Shown here piece by piece: positions 10,709-24,688 of a stretch of 64,000 nt of DNA. Numbering within the stretch: position 1 is the stretch's first letter; every line of letters begins with the position of its first letter. The stretch comes from Charina bottae (Eukaryota; Chordata; Lepidosauria; Squamata; Charinaidae): positions 4,055,501 through 4,119,500 of the forward strand of contig JALMGJ010000014.1 of assembly GCA_023362775.1 (NCBI GenBank). The letters are read 5' to 3'. Under the pieces are notes generated by a model. The model saw nothing but the letters and a program-made list of their open reading frames with translations. It did not search any database and was not told the DNA's origin. Both the position numbers and the translations under genes were made by a program.

Positions 10709-11791
10709 CCCTACCACAAATGATCCCTGGGACCCTTTGATTTTTAAAACTGCACCGTGTTCCCCATCATATCTTTCTTCTAAGCTTTCTTTGTCCTCCA
10801 AAGGACTAGGAATAGTTTGTTTGAACTAAAGAAATTGAGGTTTTCAGGGCACCAAGTTCCAAGCCAAACACAAAATGCCATGCTTGAGTAGATTACTCAG
10901 CGCCTTCCCAATAAAAGAAAATATAATTTATCCCAGAGGAAAAATTCACAGACAAAACATAAATTTACTAGCCTGCATCCCTCAGAGATCATGTCCTACT
11001 TCATCCCTCCTTGTGGAATGCTTACCAAAGGTTGGTTTGGGGGTGGGGAGAAATTAATGATTAATAAGTTACTTTCATGCTCTCACTCTTTTTAATGGTT
11101 GGATTTTAAAGAGGGGGGGGAGAGAAATGTTTTTCAGGAGAAACACCATATGCATATTTCATGAAATAATTTCCCTGTCTAGTTAATTGTGATCTTTCTT
11201 TCCTAGTCTGTGAGATGCTAACTGCTCCTCATTAAGTAATTTGAGCTGACGAACTGGGAGTGTTCTCTTTTTTTTAAATGTTCCAGCTTTCCTTGGCTTC
11301 AGCTGCTGCAGCTCAGAGGTGTCCAGTGCTATTATAAAAAGGCCCATGGCTTTCAGGGATGACCCTAATATGAAATAAATCCCTAAAAACAAAGGCCATG
11401 GGCCCATGACACGTTTCTTATTCATAGGGATGCATTACCTCTTCACCAAAACAGGTTTCCGTTGGCTTCATCAATTAGGTGTTTTCACACCTAGTTTGCA
11501 ATTATAACCCTAAAGGAGCAGCTTAAAGTAGGAAGATACAGATTTTTCTGGTTTTGGAGTGCTGTCTCAGGAGCTACACTGTAACAGGGTCAGGACAGAG
11601 CTAAATTTGGTCTAGTTTAATGCACAGGAATATTTAATTAAATCTAATTTCATTAAAGGCAGTGAATAGGATTGCTCCCTATGTGTTTAATAATTCTGTC
11701 CCCTTAAGTAATATTTTTTTAAAAATGTGGGTCCAACTGAGGTGTGCCCAAGGATTTGGGGGCACAAGCTGCATGCCCATGTTTTAAACTA
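10709..11791. other. Gene-free stretch
   Basis: No exon or repeat family recognised; several short ORFs only. Confidence 0.5.
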
Positions 11792-12206
11792 CAGGTAGTC
11801 CCTCACTTAACAACCATTCATTTAGTGACCGTTCAGACTTACAGTACAGCAGTGCTGGAAAAAATGACTTACATCCGGTCCTCACACTTACGACCGTTAT
11901 AGCATCCCCACGGTCACATGATCATGATTTGGGCACTTGGCAACTGGTTCGCATTTATGACTTTCACAGCATCCCGTGGTCATGAGATCTCCATTTTCTA
12001 CCTTTCCAGACAGCTTCTGGCAAACAAAATCAATGGGAACAGCATGATTCGCTTAACAATCACATGGTTAACTTCACACCTGCAGTGATTCGCTTAAAGA
12101 CCATTGCAAAAAAGGTCATAAAATTGGGTCAGTTTCACTTAATGACCACTTCGCTTAGCAACCAAAATTCCAGGCTCAGTTGTGGTTGTTAAGCGAGGAC
12201 TACCTG
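11792..12206 (-). mobile_element. Tigger/pogo-like MITE with TA duplication
   Basis: The element begins caggtagtccctcacttaac and ends with the inverted copy gcgaggactacctg, a terminal inverted repeat of about 24 bp. TA dinucleotides directly flank both ends (11790-11791 and 12207-12208), the signature of Tc1/mariner-superfamily insertion. The interior consists of repeated 'cttaa' / 'gtcataa' motifs and has no transposase. A second copy in the opposite orientation is at 52595-52967. The strand is assigned relative to that copy. Confidence 0.85.
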
Positions 12207-12208
12207 TA

Positions 12209-13048
12209 TAAGATGTGAAAATGTAGGTATCCTGCAACATACCTGCAACACTCAGCTAACTGCCTCAATTAAAAGGTGGTTGGTAAAATCAAGTCTTGAG
12301 GGTCCATTTAAAACAGACAGCAAAAGCTGCAAACTTCCTATCACAGTTGTACCACAGTCTCACAGGAATTCCTGGTGGTGTAAGTTCTCATAGATAACAG
12401 GGCTTTAAAAGAAATGTGCTGCAGATTTCCATGGTAGCAACATGATGCAATCTGCTAAAACAGATCAAGGCATGAATGCATCAGACTTACTTGAGCCGAC
12501 GTAAAGAGTAAGACTGTCACTTTGTAGAGTAGAGATAAACTAACATGTCGACTCTGATTTTGCTTAGATTCTCCTTTTCCAAGTCTTAAGTTTGGTTTAT
12601 CTCATTTCCATGTTACTTTCAGAACAATACCTAAAACATTCCCATGAAAAATGCGTGTACTCTCTTTATGTGGATTTGTCCCACCATACACATTTTTTGC
12701 ATGACAGCTTCTCTAATGTATGCATCTGGGCCAGAATTCATCCTACATAATATATTTGGCATTTTGTTTTTCAGCATTACATACATATTTTTTGTTTCCC
12801 CAATATGCTCATTATGATATACATTCCTTGTTTGCTAAATTCAAAGACATGCACATTTTCAAAGGACAAGTGTGTTGTTGTTTGTGCGTTGGTTCCAAAG
12901 TGCAAAATTAAGCTTGTTTTCATTAAAATGCAAAATGAGTGAATTTCACACCCATCTCTAAATGCAACCTGTTCATTTTGTCTTTTTTTTTAATCAGTCA
13001 GTTCCTGACTACCAGGATTCTGGCAAGATGTATAAAGACAGTGGTAGT
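12209..13048. other. Gene-free stretch
   Basis: AT-rich sequence with no recognisable family members or exons. Confidence 0.5.
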
Positions 13049-13049
13049 T

Positions 13050-13118
<69 letters not shown>

Positions 13119-13196
13119 TTTCTCTCTCTCTCTCTCTCTCTTTTTTTCTCTTTCTCTTTCTTTCTTTCTTTCTTTCATTCATTCATTCATTCATTC
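13049..13196 (+). repeat. Compound (TTTC)n (TC)n (ATTC)n microsatellite
   Basis: A polypyrimidine tract of TTTC units changes to a TC dinucleotide block, a T run, further TTTC units and finally ATTC units. It creates artefactual open frames on both strands. Confidence 0.95.
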
Positions 13197-13199
13197 GTT

Positions 13200-14999
13200 T
13201 AAAAATGCATTTGATTTAAACATACAAACTGCCTACACTTATAATTTTGCAATTTTTCAATGGCCTATGAAGCTTTTTCCAGTCCAGTCTGAGAAATATA
13301 TTCCCATTATTGCAAGGATCAGAATAATGATTGAGAAAAAAAAGGGAGGAAGGGAGGAAGAGATGATAGATAATCTCTCTGTGTATCTGAGGTAATATCC
13401 TTCTATATACAAGGAAGTTACTGACTCATTGTGGGCTTAAAAACGCTTAAGCTCCCAACAGTCCATGCAAGCATATGTATCTCATCCTCGGGATCTTATT
13501 ATCCTTGAATTCATCTATAAGGGTAAAGCCTCCATTATCTGGGATATGGGAGGTCCGTTGTTCAGAGCAAAAGATTAAAATATAGAAAGCTTGAAATGGC
13601 CATTGGTCTGCAGAATTTAATTCTGTAAAATTATAATTGACATGGTCGTTTTATTTTCATCTTTCTTATTTCATTCTTTTCCTGAAATAAAGTTAAATTT
13701 ATGGTAGGTACTAGAATTTTTTTCTGCTTATATTTTATTTTGTGATCAGTGTGAAATGGGTCATGCTGTATAATATTTTATTGGTGGTTATGTTTGAAAA
13801 ACTACTTCCAGGGTGGAAAAACTCAGGAATTCTCCATCCAGCAAGAGATTTCAATGCTGTGGCCTGAAGATTATCCCAATATTTGAAAATAGAGAATGTG
13901 GTTTCCTTGGTACCACCACTTAATTTTAAACTCATACATAGATCGACCGAAGTTAATAATCCACATGAGTCTGCTTTTCTGCCCCAAACCTATTAGTGTA
14001 AGTCAGTTATGGTGTGTCAGCAGTCTGAAAAAATAGGTTTCTCCTGTTCTGTGTTACTCACTCTTTTTCTTTCTGTTTTCTTTTTAATTTCCTTGTGTGT
14101 TCACCTTGAGGTGAATCTGTGAATCTGATGCATCACAGACAAGAGTTTGAAAGATTTCATATAAGCAGTGGAAAACATGTATTCTGAGTCCTAAAATTTC
14201 AAAAAAGGCACACCATACAATAAAGAGAATTTCACAAAATATTGGGAAGGGCTGGCTGATGGTTTTACTCTTTGATCATGGAACGGATGGACACAGAGGA
14301 TGTTGGGTTCTCTTCATGTGCAGTTTTTAAGCAGAGAATGGATGGCTGTCAACCAGGGCTGCTCTTAGGCCAAATTCCTGAAATTACATGAATTGGACTT
14401 TTGAAGTCCTTTCTAATTCTTGGACTGCATGAGTCCCACTGGCTATCTTCACTACTGCTTTATCTTGATCTGCTTAGTGTCATCCATCTAAGTGTTAAAG
14501 GTGTAAGGCAAAGTTAAGCCAAATCTACCACAACTTCTTACAGCTCTAAGCACAATTCTTGGCAGAACCTGAATGGGATTGAAGCTCAAGGAGGTTGAAT
14601 GTCCTCTTTGGGTGTTTCTCCTATGCAGAGGAAAACCATGGTTGAAAGGGCAACAAGACTGTGAATTTAACTCCATTTCCAAAATACTATGCTGCCTCAA
14701 TCATCCCCACCATAGTCACTAGGCTCAGCCCATGTCCTGGAAACCTCTAGATTTTGAAAGCTTTTCTTCCTGCAGTTTGTCCTTCTCTGTTGTGCCCTCC
14801 ATATTACAAAATGCTTTGCCTCCAGAGGTGTGCCTGTGATCCTCTTCATTAGCCTTCTGCAAGCTGATGAAGACTGATTTATCTGAGTGGACATTTAGAT
14901 GTCGGTGGGTGGATACTTCTGTGGGCACCTTTCTGTTCTTGGAGGTCTATTGTATTACATTTATAGTTGGGGAAAACTGTCAATTGTCAATTTGAGTTG
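13200..14999. other. Gene-free stretch
   Basis: Unique-looking AT-rich DNA. No gene, RNA or transposon recognised. Confidence 0.5.
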
Positions 15000-15000
15000 G

Positions 15001-15110
15001 GAAGGAAGGGAGGGAGGGAGGGAGGGAGGGAGGGAGGGAGGGAGGGAGGGAGGGAGGAAGGAAGGAAGGAAGGAAGGAAGGAAGGAAGGAAGGAAGGAAG
15101 GAAGGAAGGA
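15001..15110 (+). repeat. Compound (GGGA)n (GGAA)n purine microsatellite
   Basis: About 55 bases of GGGA units are followed by about 55 bases of GGAA units, a one-base change in the repeat unit. The strand is purine-only throughout. Confidence 0.96.
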
Positions 15111-16063
15111 CATTACTATTCCATTACTTATGAATGGACTTTTTTGTTGTTGTTGTTTTAGTTTATTCAGTTTTGATTTGTTTTGTGTTTTGCAGTTGTC
15201 TTCCTGATTCCTTCCTCCATGTTTTTGGAGATCTCAGTACAAGCAAATTCTTCTGTCAAACACTTTTTCATTTGTATTAGTGTGAAATATATTTGCAGTG
15301 CTGGAGCCTTGATCCGAAGTGATATTGCACCACTCAACTTGTTTTGAAAAACCAAAGGGTGCATGGTGCCAAGCTGGAGATATTGCACTGGGTTGAGATC
15401 GAAGCTTAACCCTAATTTATCCTCCCTGCAATAATGAAGATAAAATTGTTTTCAGGCTGTACCACTTGATTAATGGAAGTAGAGTCAAAGAACAATGTTA
15501 TTTCCCCATGGTGGATAGAATAATTGTGTACTGACAAAGTTAAAAAAAATTCTGATTACTTTATAAAGATTTCTATGCTACACCCCAGAAATAGAGAAAA
15601 TTCTACCCAACATGTCTGACAGCCCACTAGAAAAACAGCTAATTTTATGCCATAAAAACTGCATTAAAACTGCATTAAAATTCCATAAAAATTAATAAGG
15701 AGAAGAGCAGCAAAACATGACAAAGTAATAAAACGTCGACCCAAGCCAAACACAGAATGAGCAAAATTTAACTGACAGAACAAAGCACAGTCCAAAACCA
15801 AGGAAAACAACATCTTCAGGACACCTCTAAGAAGAAGCCAAGAAGTGGCCAGATGGAGGGAAGTATTACTCTCCTCTTAAGCATCAATGTGCGGGGAGGT
15901 TTAGCACATTCACTCACCCGCAGTCTGTAATGGTACAGTCCAGCTCATCTGGCATGTCTCTTAATTGACATTCCTCTGAAGGCATTTTTCATCCAGTTTA
16001 GACTACTTTAAACATCAAGAAGGACCATGTAAAAAAAATGACTGGAGAACCAGATTAAGCAGG
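15111..16063. other. Gene-free stretch
   Basis: Nothing recognised apart from short A-rich imperfect repeats near 15640-15700 (aaaactgcattaaaa). Confidence 0.5.
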
Positions 16064-16076
16064 CATTTCTGTCCCT

Positions 16077-16236
16077 TTTTTGTTGTTGTTTATTCGTTCA
16101 GTCGCTTCCAACTCTTCGTGACTTCATGGACCAGCCCACGCCAGAGCTTCCTGTCGGCCGTCGCCATCCCCAGCTCCCCCACGGTTGAGTCCGTCACCTC
16201 CAGAATATCATCCATCCATCTTGCCCTTGGTCGGCC
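16077..16236 (-). mobile_element. Short RTE-clade LINE 3' end with 13-bp TSD
   Basis: On the minus strand it encodes GRPRARWMDDILEVT and then WRGLVHEVTKSWKRLNE followed by a stop, the conserved end of RTE/BovB ORF2. It ends with aataaacaacaaca. The protein end parallels that of the 1-893 element but is clearly diverged, so it is a different subfamily. Perfect 13-bp repeats, catttctgtccct, at 16064-16076 and 16237-16249 define the insertion. Confidence 0.9.
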
Positions 16237-16326
16237 CATTTCTGTCCCTCTGCAATGCTAATTTGCATTGTTTCTACTACCTGAATTAGATAAGTCATTT
16301 TGAAATTTGTATCAGTACAGATGGAA

Positions 16327-16386
16327 ATATGGATGGATGGATGGATGGATGGATGGATGGATGGATGGATGGATGGATGGATGGAT
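16327..16386 (+). repeat. (ATGG)n microsatellite
   Basis: About 15 near-perfect tetranucleotide units. Confidence 0.96.
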
Positions 16387-16389
16387 ATT

Positions 16390-17367
16390 GCAGATTTCAG
16401 GTAAAACTATTATACAGTATTTCATGCTTTTTGTAGAGGCATTTTAGTCCCTGTGTGTCTGTGTACAGTATATGCCTACTTTTTCGTCCAGGAAAAATAA
16501 TTCACTGTTTGTCCAAACCAATCTTGAGTTTTCTGCCTGGAGTATTAACCTTTTTAATATAGGAAGTAGGAATATTCCCACTGCCATGATGGTATTCAAA
16601 CATATGGTAATGTATGAATGTATCAGCAATCTTTAGTAGTAGAGTCAAGGGAAATCTTTTTCATTTCACTGCACTGAAGGTATTGTTATGTCTTAACAGT
16701 AACCTTAAATCTCCAGGAGATCTCCAGTGATCTCCTTCCATAAAGAACTGAACTTGGATTAATACTACAGGTCCACCATTTGGATAGTGAGTTCTGCTTC
16801 TCTCAGACCCAAATATTGCCTACAATTCTATATGCCTTATAGATGGAAGTGCCAAAGAAGGAGGGAACCAAAAGAGAAGATGACTGCAGCTCAGTGGGTA
16901 TGGTCTGGTTCTTTTGGCCCTGATCCCTTAAGCTTTCCCATCATTAGAAATAATAACTTCTTGGTGAGAATAACTCTGACATTTTTCAAAATAGGCCTCT
17001 CCCCAAATTGTTTTCCCTGGATGAAATGTATCATTTTAGAATGCATTTGGGGACTGCTGGTAGTTGAAGAGCTCAAAAGTGGTGAGAGTAGACCAAAATA
17101 GCTAAGCAAGAAGAAAAAACAGAAAGAAAGAAATGCAGTCTGAAAAATAGGTAAGTAGTATCTTAATGATCCAAGAAAGTTCAGAAGTTCTTCTCAGCTA
17201 TGCCAAGACTTGGAGGCAGAATTAGTTGGCAAGGAATTTTAGGTGGAAATTTCATTGGGGGAAAAAAAAACAGCACAGAACTGCTATCAACAGCTCAGTT
17301 ATTTATGCATTATGTTTCTTGCTAAATGTAGAATGTTTAAGTTCAGCCTAGATTGAAGTGATCTTCT
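16390..17367. other. Gene-free stretch
   Basis: No exon or repeat recognised. Overlapping 104-aa (+) and 72-aa (-) ORFs at 16787-17109 have no recognisable motif. Confidence 0.5.
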
Positions 17368-17375
17368 GTCTAGAT

Positions 17376-17683
17376 CAGGGTTTCTCAACCAGGGTTCCGT
17401 GGCACCCTAGGGTTCTGCGAGAGATCACTAGGGGTTCCCTGGGAGATCACAATTTATATAAAAAATATTTCAAATTCAGGCAACTTCACATTAAAGAGGT
17501 AAGTGTCATTCTTTATTTTTAGTTTAAGAACACTGTTAGTGCATCTATACAGGCCTACCCATGAAACGAATATAATAATTTTGTAAGTTCTGGCCTATAT
17601 TTGAGCCTGAATGGGCAGGGGTTCCCCGAGGCCTGAAAAATATTTCAAGGGTTCCTCCAGGGTCAAAAAGTTGAGAAAGGCTG
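17376..17683 (+). mobile_element. hAT non-autonomous element, 308 bp
   Basis: The termini are cagggtttctcaacc and the imperfect inverse gttgagaaaggctg, a hAT-type inverted repeat. The 8-bp TSD is gtctagat / gtctagac (17368-17375, 17684-17691; 7 of 8). The interior has no transposase. A closely related copy is at 29878-30180. Confidence 0.88.
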
Positions 17684-17691
17684 GTCTAGAC

Positions 17692-18785
17692 TGTGCAAAA
17701 GTGCTGTCTTTCATGGTCCAATCCTCTCTTTGGCCATTCTGCAGCCTCTGTGGCTTCCCACACTTCCATTCAATCCCAAGGGAATCATTTGAAGGCAACC
17801 ACCACCACTACAGGAGACTCATGGGATTGAGCAACTAATGGAGAATTTCTGCAGGAGAAATCATGAATCCAGTTTCTCTGCCCACAAACATGGTGAAGAA
17901 CTTTGAAAGGCCATTGGAGCACAGGTATTCAAATTGCAGGGCAGCTGACTCCACCCTGAGGAATGTCTTCCCTGTTTAGCCACCTGAAGCTCCCTTAGAT
18001 ATGTCATTATCTTACAATCTAGCCTACATTATAAGTTGCTGTGAAAAGAAAACAGGGAGGAGATGCTAAACTGCCTTGAATGCCCTGGAGAAAAAATGGG
18101 ATAAAGAACAAATATACTATCCTAACACTTTGTCGCAACATCCAGGATCCTGTCGGTCTCTTTCCCTCTACTCAGTCTACTGTTTTATTTCATCCCTCCC
18201 GATCCCCACAATTTCCAGCTGACATTATTGCAAAATAATAGAAATGGCATTTAGAATATGAACATCCTTAAGATCTGCTAGAGCAAAACTGCTCCTTGAA
18301 GGACTAAAAGTGTTGGCTGTTACAAAGCAGGTGTAAGAATTTGTAAGCAGAAGCACAGAGTTGTCAAAGATTAATTCTGGCAAGCAATAGCGTTGCCATC
18401 CATCAGCACTTCAGGGGATCCAAAGAGAATCCACTGCTTAGAAGGAGTGAAAATGGAACTAACAGCCAAGCCTGCCTGAAATGCAGCTGGGAATCTGACT
18501 ATATAAGAATGAACGTCTTGGGGCCTGGTGAGATGCATAAAATGGTCCAAAAGTTGCTTTCTTCCCAGGGACAGGCAATTTCTGAAGATGGAGGGTGAAC
18601 ACTAAATAATCAGTTAACAGCCTACCATTCCCAGGATTCTCTGAATGAATCCATCATGAATCAAAACGGTAGGGGGAAATGAAGCCTGGTTCTGCCCTTA
18701 CAATCTCAGCTTGCAGACCATGGGCATCACCTCTGCTGAAAAGCTGAAGCCACATTTTGGTGTGCTCAAAATGCAACCCCAATTA
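17692..18785. other. Gene-free stretch
   Basis: Nothing recognised with confidence. Confidence 0.45.
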
Positions 18786-18789
18786 CAGT

Positions 18790-18905
18790 GGCAATGAAGG
18801 CACTGTTGGAAGACCTGAAAGACCAGGTTAGAGACAGACTGTCATAGAGAAAATCTATCTAAGTGGTCGCTCCGAGTCAAAAATAACTTGATGGCACATC
18901 ATCAA
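18790..18905 (+). mobile_element. Possible SINE/RTE-type retroposon tail
   Basis: The stretch ggtcgctccgagtcaaaaat followed by acttgatggcac near 18867-18897 resembles the conserved tail of several amniote tRNA- and 5S-derived SINEs and their partner LINEs. The upstream boundary and any TSD are unclear. Confidence 0.4.
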
Positions 18906-21900
18906 AATGCAACATGGCCTGCAGCATGCCAAAAACAATTGTGGACTTGGCATCAGAGACATCCTTGCCAATACAGGACTTTACAAAAAGCTAGAACGTA
19001 TACACAATGCAGAAGAAATCTGGACCTGGGTCAAGAAATGGTGGATGGTCATAATGGCTTACAGTTCTAATTTCAGAAACCTTTGGCTGTCCTACGCTCA
19101 GTAATTATGAAAGAATGACATTACATAGGCATTTTTAAAATGGGAGGTTCAACATGCATCTGATCCTTGATAATTCAATTGATGTTAGTTGCTCAGAAAA
19201 TTAGATTTCACAGCCAGATGGCAACCAGATGTGTTGGACTACTATTTCCAGCCTCCACCAGTCAGCATAGCTATAGAAGCTGAAGTCCAGCTGATTTAGG
19301 AGGGTGCTAAGTTGGGAAGATTATTCAGGTGATAGATCAACAGGGAAATAGAGGGGTTGGCATCATTTAACACAATAAAAGCAGAAGGTCATTTATGAAT
19401 TAAGAATAAATTCAAGGAGGACTGGTGGCTAACTATGACAACTAAATGGAACTTCCATATATAAGAACAGTTTTTAGTCTCCTTGTAACCCTCTTTGAGA
19501 GCATTTGACAATAAGACCAGGGTCTCAGAGCTTTAAATACAATAGAGCTGCAATGAAAGGAAAAAAGAAGGGGGTTAGTTTCATAATTCACAGTCTTCTT
19601 GTAATGTTCATTTATTGGCGTGAAAAATGCACACTCACTCAAGGTACCTTCACTTCGATCCAGCAGGACACCTCTGCCATTTTTGGATCATGAAATTTTT
19701 GAATTATGCAATAACCCTCTTCTGGCAATTGATTGTTGCCTGTACTTCAGCTTTATCTTTAAAGCCATATGACAGACCTGGGGATGCTTCATGCAGCTAC
19801 GTTCTTTGACTTGCTCTGAAATGCTACCAGTTTCAAAGGGAGTTGCAAGTGTCACCTGGCCCTGAATAGGAATGCTGCCACTTAGCTCAAAATAGATGAA
19901 GTCACCTGTAATAGCCGAGTTGATAAAATAACTTATTAGAGGCTCACTGTTTGCTGCTATTGGGCTACAAGCTATTCACTGGGTATCTTCTATGGTTAAT
20001 TTAAAAGAAAAATCAATGGTGAGAAGCTAACACAAGCAAAATAGAAATAAGTCTAGGATCTGATCAGGCCACAGCATATATCTATTGTAGACACCTTGGC
20101 CTATTTCATTAGAGAGAAGCAGTCATAAAAAATTTCCCAGACATTACTACTAGGAAATGTATACCACTGGTATAGCCTGAGTGCATGTATAGGGAGTTAA
20201 ATCAGTGCAATGGGACATCTTCATGGAGGTTTTCAGCCGTTGTTAAATCTTTCCTGCCTTATTTACTTTCAGCTCACCTAAAACATCTATCACCTAATTG
20301 ATAGCCAGGCAGGTATGAGAAGAACTCAGATGGAGGCCAGTCTATCAAACAGGAATATAATTCTGGATCATCTCAAGAACTGAACCGTGGTTATTTCTAA
20401 GCAATGACAGCTTGATTCGAACAGAAGAGGAAAAGCTCTCCTCTCTCTTGTCTTCCCCCATGAAAAGAAAAGAAAAGAAAAGAAGAGGGGAACCCCTGCA
20501 GACCCATTGGCTTCCCCACATTCTAGCTCTCTTTGGGATGTCCAACAGCCCAAGATGCTGATAATGCTCAGAACCCACAAATAAGAGCCAAAAGGAGGTA
20601 GCCGAGAAGCTGTCGTAAACCTTGGACTGGGCACCCACATAAATCATCTCCAATTTTTATAGCACCATGGTTTAAAGACAATCACATGCACAGTTCCCTG
20701 AATGGGAATAAAACTACTTCACCTCCAAGTCAGTTCTGAGATAATAGGGAATAATATTCCTTTAAGTTAAGCACTGGTTTTCCCAGAGAGGAATCCTTTA
20801 AAGTAGCATGAGTGGGTCGGTAGAAATCCCAGACCTCTAGTTTGCAGCCCCAGTTAGCCATTGCTCCATTCTTTTATTAACCAGTATTAGGGTCTGAGGG
20901 CCCCAGAGCTGATGGAAATTTGCTTTGCATAAAACAAAACCCAGGTCCAGCTTTTCTAGTTATAAACTTCTCATGTATAATGTGGTGAGCTCAGATGAAA
21001 GCCATTACATTCGGTGAAGGACTCAAATGCATTTCTCCCTCCTCACCTTGATTCTTTGAAAAATGACTTAGAGGATCAACTAGAATCCACTGGCTCTTTA
21101 AAAATTCTCTTAACATTTTAAGCAGCCTAGATTTCTTTCTAACCTTCCACGGCAATTTGCCTGTTAATTATTCACAAGTTGACTTTAGACATATTTTCGT
21201 ACAAGGTCTAGCTATGGAGACGGAAAGAAATTAGTTGCAGATGAGCATCCAAGAAGTCTGGTCTACAAGTGAGTGGTAGGGTTTTGGCTTTGGTTTTTAA
21301 ATCAACGTAGTAATGGATTTGAAGATGGACATGATGGGCTTTTCTTTCCTAGCCTAGTTGGGTTCTGCTCTGGCAGTATTAGTGTAGTCTTTCTCAGTTT
21401 GGTAGTACAGCTCCTATAATCTTCCCCGCCCAGGCAACTTGATGGTTGTCTCACTGAGTTCTGAGCTCTTCCAAGTCCAAATCAAATCCATTTAACCTGG
21501 CCATTTCTGCCCCTCTCAACAATTATCTAGTTCTACCCAGTGAATTCCAGTGTTGACATTCCTGAAACTGAGAATGGGTAAATCTCACTACAATCACAGT
21601 TATAAGAAAATCAGGAACTTTCTGCAAACTTTCAATATGGAAGGAGCCAAAGTACTTGTGACCACCAGTTCTTGACACTATCTAATAACCTTTCTTGATG
21701 CCCAGAGCACCTTGAACAATACTGTTCATGGAAAAGTGGGCTATCCGTGCAATAGCTAAATAAAAATAAATTTAAAAAGTTCAAATCCATATGTTTTCAT
21801 TGCAAAATACATTCATTGACTCATTATTGATGATAGTGACACACACACAAGAATAACCTCTGATGCACAGATCTATTGGAAGAGTTTTAAGGAGTTGGCT

Positions 21901-24672
21901 TTTATCCCCCAGGGTGTATGTACTAGGAGAATCTAATTTTCTCCCGTAGTTAATAACCGATACTCTTTTCTGGGTGTCCTTTATAAACTGCTGTCTGAAT
22001 TCTTCACTCAGTGTTTTGTTTCTTTTTCTAAACAGTGTGTGTGTGTGTGTGTGTGTATGAGAGATATTCTCTTGTTCCTTTATTAGACTTTATTATAGAC
22101 TTCACTCCAAAACACATACCCACCATGAGAAGCAGAGGGAATGTGAACATGGCACAAAAGGAAACCACCACCACCTCAGCATGTGGGCTTTTATTGTGGT
22201 CAGCATGTTGGAAAACCTGAGGGATAGCTTTGGCACATAACTGCTACCTTCAGAAGAATGGAGAACTGCCAAGAGCATTCATGAAATGACGCATTGACGC
22301 TTTCAAATGCCTCTGTTTCCAAAATAATGCATAGCTAATAACTACAAAGAAGAGAGATGGAAAAGTGATTAGCAAAGGCTATTAAGTGTGGAAGGGTCTA
22401 GTGGCCAAAAGCAGGATTAGAAGTTCTGCACTGGGAAGGATAGAGTTTAATGGCAAAGGTGAGTGGCTGCCACAATTACGTTTTTGAACACTGAACACCT
22501 GTAATGAGGATGCAGATGGTCCAAATTGTGGGGACAAATTTTCCTTTCCATGTATTCTCCAGATAAAATATTAGACTGTTGATTACAACCAAGGGATTAA
22601 CTTTAGAAATGGTGGTAAGTAGCCTGCTAAAGATTTATTTTACATCAAAATGTGTATGCTCCCCAAAGTGGGCTCCAACAAGACGTGGATAAAGCTGCTG
22701 CAGTCTTTTGTCTTCTGCTAGAAGCATTCATAAAAAGCCAGCATGCCTTTAGGAAGGTTATGTAAAATTCAGCACATATTTTGGAAAGCTGCTTTAAAAC
22801 AAACAACAAAAAAAGCATATTAAGGTGGGATTGTGTTTAAACACAGCAAGAATTAGGAAAGTCATTAGAGAAAAGCATATATTAAAGGTAGCTGCATAAT
22901 AAAAATATGTATTGGGGTTGTCACATAAATTGTAAAAAAAAGTATGTAAATTGGAGAATAAATACATAGAAAATGTGCAGAAAAGCAGCTGCAGATTTAC
23001 ATAGTTGTTATGACACTAAACAATTGGTTGCAGAATGCTTGGAAGCAAGAACATCCTAACATGGGACATTTGCATGATAGAAAAGAAAAGCTAATGCAAG
23101 GTAGCCATCCTGTTTCTGCAACGCTTGAAATAAATGCAGAGACCCATAATCTGGTACAATCCCATAGCTTCTCCAAAGATTGCCCCTGAATTATAATTTT
23201 AAATCTGCAGCAATGTGCAGTGATTATCATTTTTGTCCTGGTTCTACCTGATTTTTTTTCATACTTTGCCACCTTGGGGGGAAATAACTCCAGAGTTCCA
23301 TTCCAAGCACAGGTGCAGCCCTCTGCACGTAAATATCTTGCCCCCCCTCAACTCTAATATCAAGCATCTGGATTGTGTAAGAACAGCTAAAATAAACCAC
23401 ATGTGAAATCTTGTGAATGCTCTCAAAATATAAACAGATCATCCTTCTTTAGCTTGATGTCCTTCAGATGGCTTCAGCCTTCAGAATTCTCAGCAAACAA
23501 CTATACCGCAGCAAAGAGATGCAGAAAATCCTTTGCACCCATCTACTGGTCATCCATATTTTTGTAGCCAACAGTTGGAGGCTCTGCTTTCAGCTGGGAG
23601 ATTGTAGGACTTGAAGTCCACAGATTTAGCCTCCAGGTGGGAGAAAGCTTCTTTAGACACTGATGGGTTTGACAGAGAAGACAGCATATTGGCACACTAT
23701 TCACAAAAGCATAGGAATATGTAGATTTGCAGAGAGGTGAATTGCCAATGGACCACATCTGGAGCACATTTCTATTATGCAATCCACCCTTCTAGAAGTC
23801 TCCATTTGCCTGGGCACACTCACCTATGAAAGCTTGCTTCTAATCCTACTTCTGTAAAGCTTCTGCTTCTGGATTGTATCCTGTGAGTCTGAAACTTTTG
23901 TAACACCAAAGTCTTTTATCTGTTGCTCAGCAGACTCTTCTTTGAGTTAGCTTTTGAAATCCAGTGTGTAGCTGAGGAACTCTGTCTGCCAAACCTTTGC
24001 AATCCTATCAAAACAGAGGGAAGTAGAGTCCCCAGGTTTCTTCTTTACCTCTGATGTTGCAGTATCTACACCAGTGGTGTACTCTTGCTAAAACCTACCA
24101 TGGAAATATTTCTAGCTTAGTGAGGTCCACATTATGACAGATTCACTTGCCTGCCTAGTCCACAATCTGGGAGAGAGGAGAGGATTGAAGATGGCAGTAA
24201 AAATATCAGCAAACTGGCCAAGCTGATGATGCAGCCTGCATATTAAGATAACATTGATGGCTGGTAAGATTATTTGGCATTTCAGAAAAAGAAATGCATG
24301 GATAAAGCTCACCATCCACTTTCTCAGAGATAAAGTTCTTAATCAGTGAATGCATGCCGTGGCATTCTTAGCATCCCTAGGAAGCAGAGCCAATATGAAG
24401 GATGCTGGAACCCTCTGGAGGGTCATAAGTTTCCTATCCATGTTCTAAGCTGCAGTCTCACAGGAACTACCCTTGCAGGCTAAAAGTCAACTCCAGGCTG
24501 ACTTTATTCATTATTCTCATAATAGCAAGAATTCTTCCCAGAGCAGATGCAAAACATGGAGCTAGGAAGATGTCAACAGTGAGTTGATTAACAGATTAAG
24601 GGGGGAGGGGCAACGTTTTATTAGTGGGCACTGCATCTTGTTTCCATTTTGTTGACATCTGAAAGCCGTAAG
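18906..24672. other. Long gene-free stretch
   Basis: Mostly unique AT-rich DNA. Only small simple repeats stand out: (AAAAG)n at 20461-20484 and (TG)n at 22034-22057. None of the short ORFs shows a recognisable domain or paired splice sites. Confidence 0.5.
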
Positions 24673-24688
24673 AAGTATGAAGATGATG

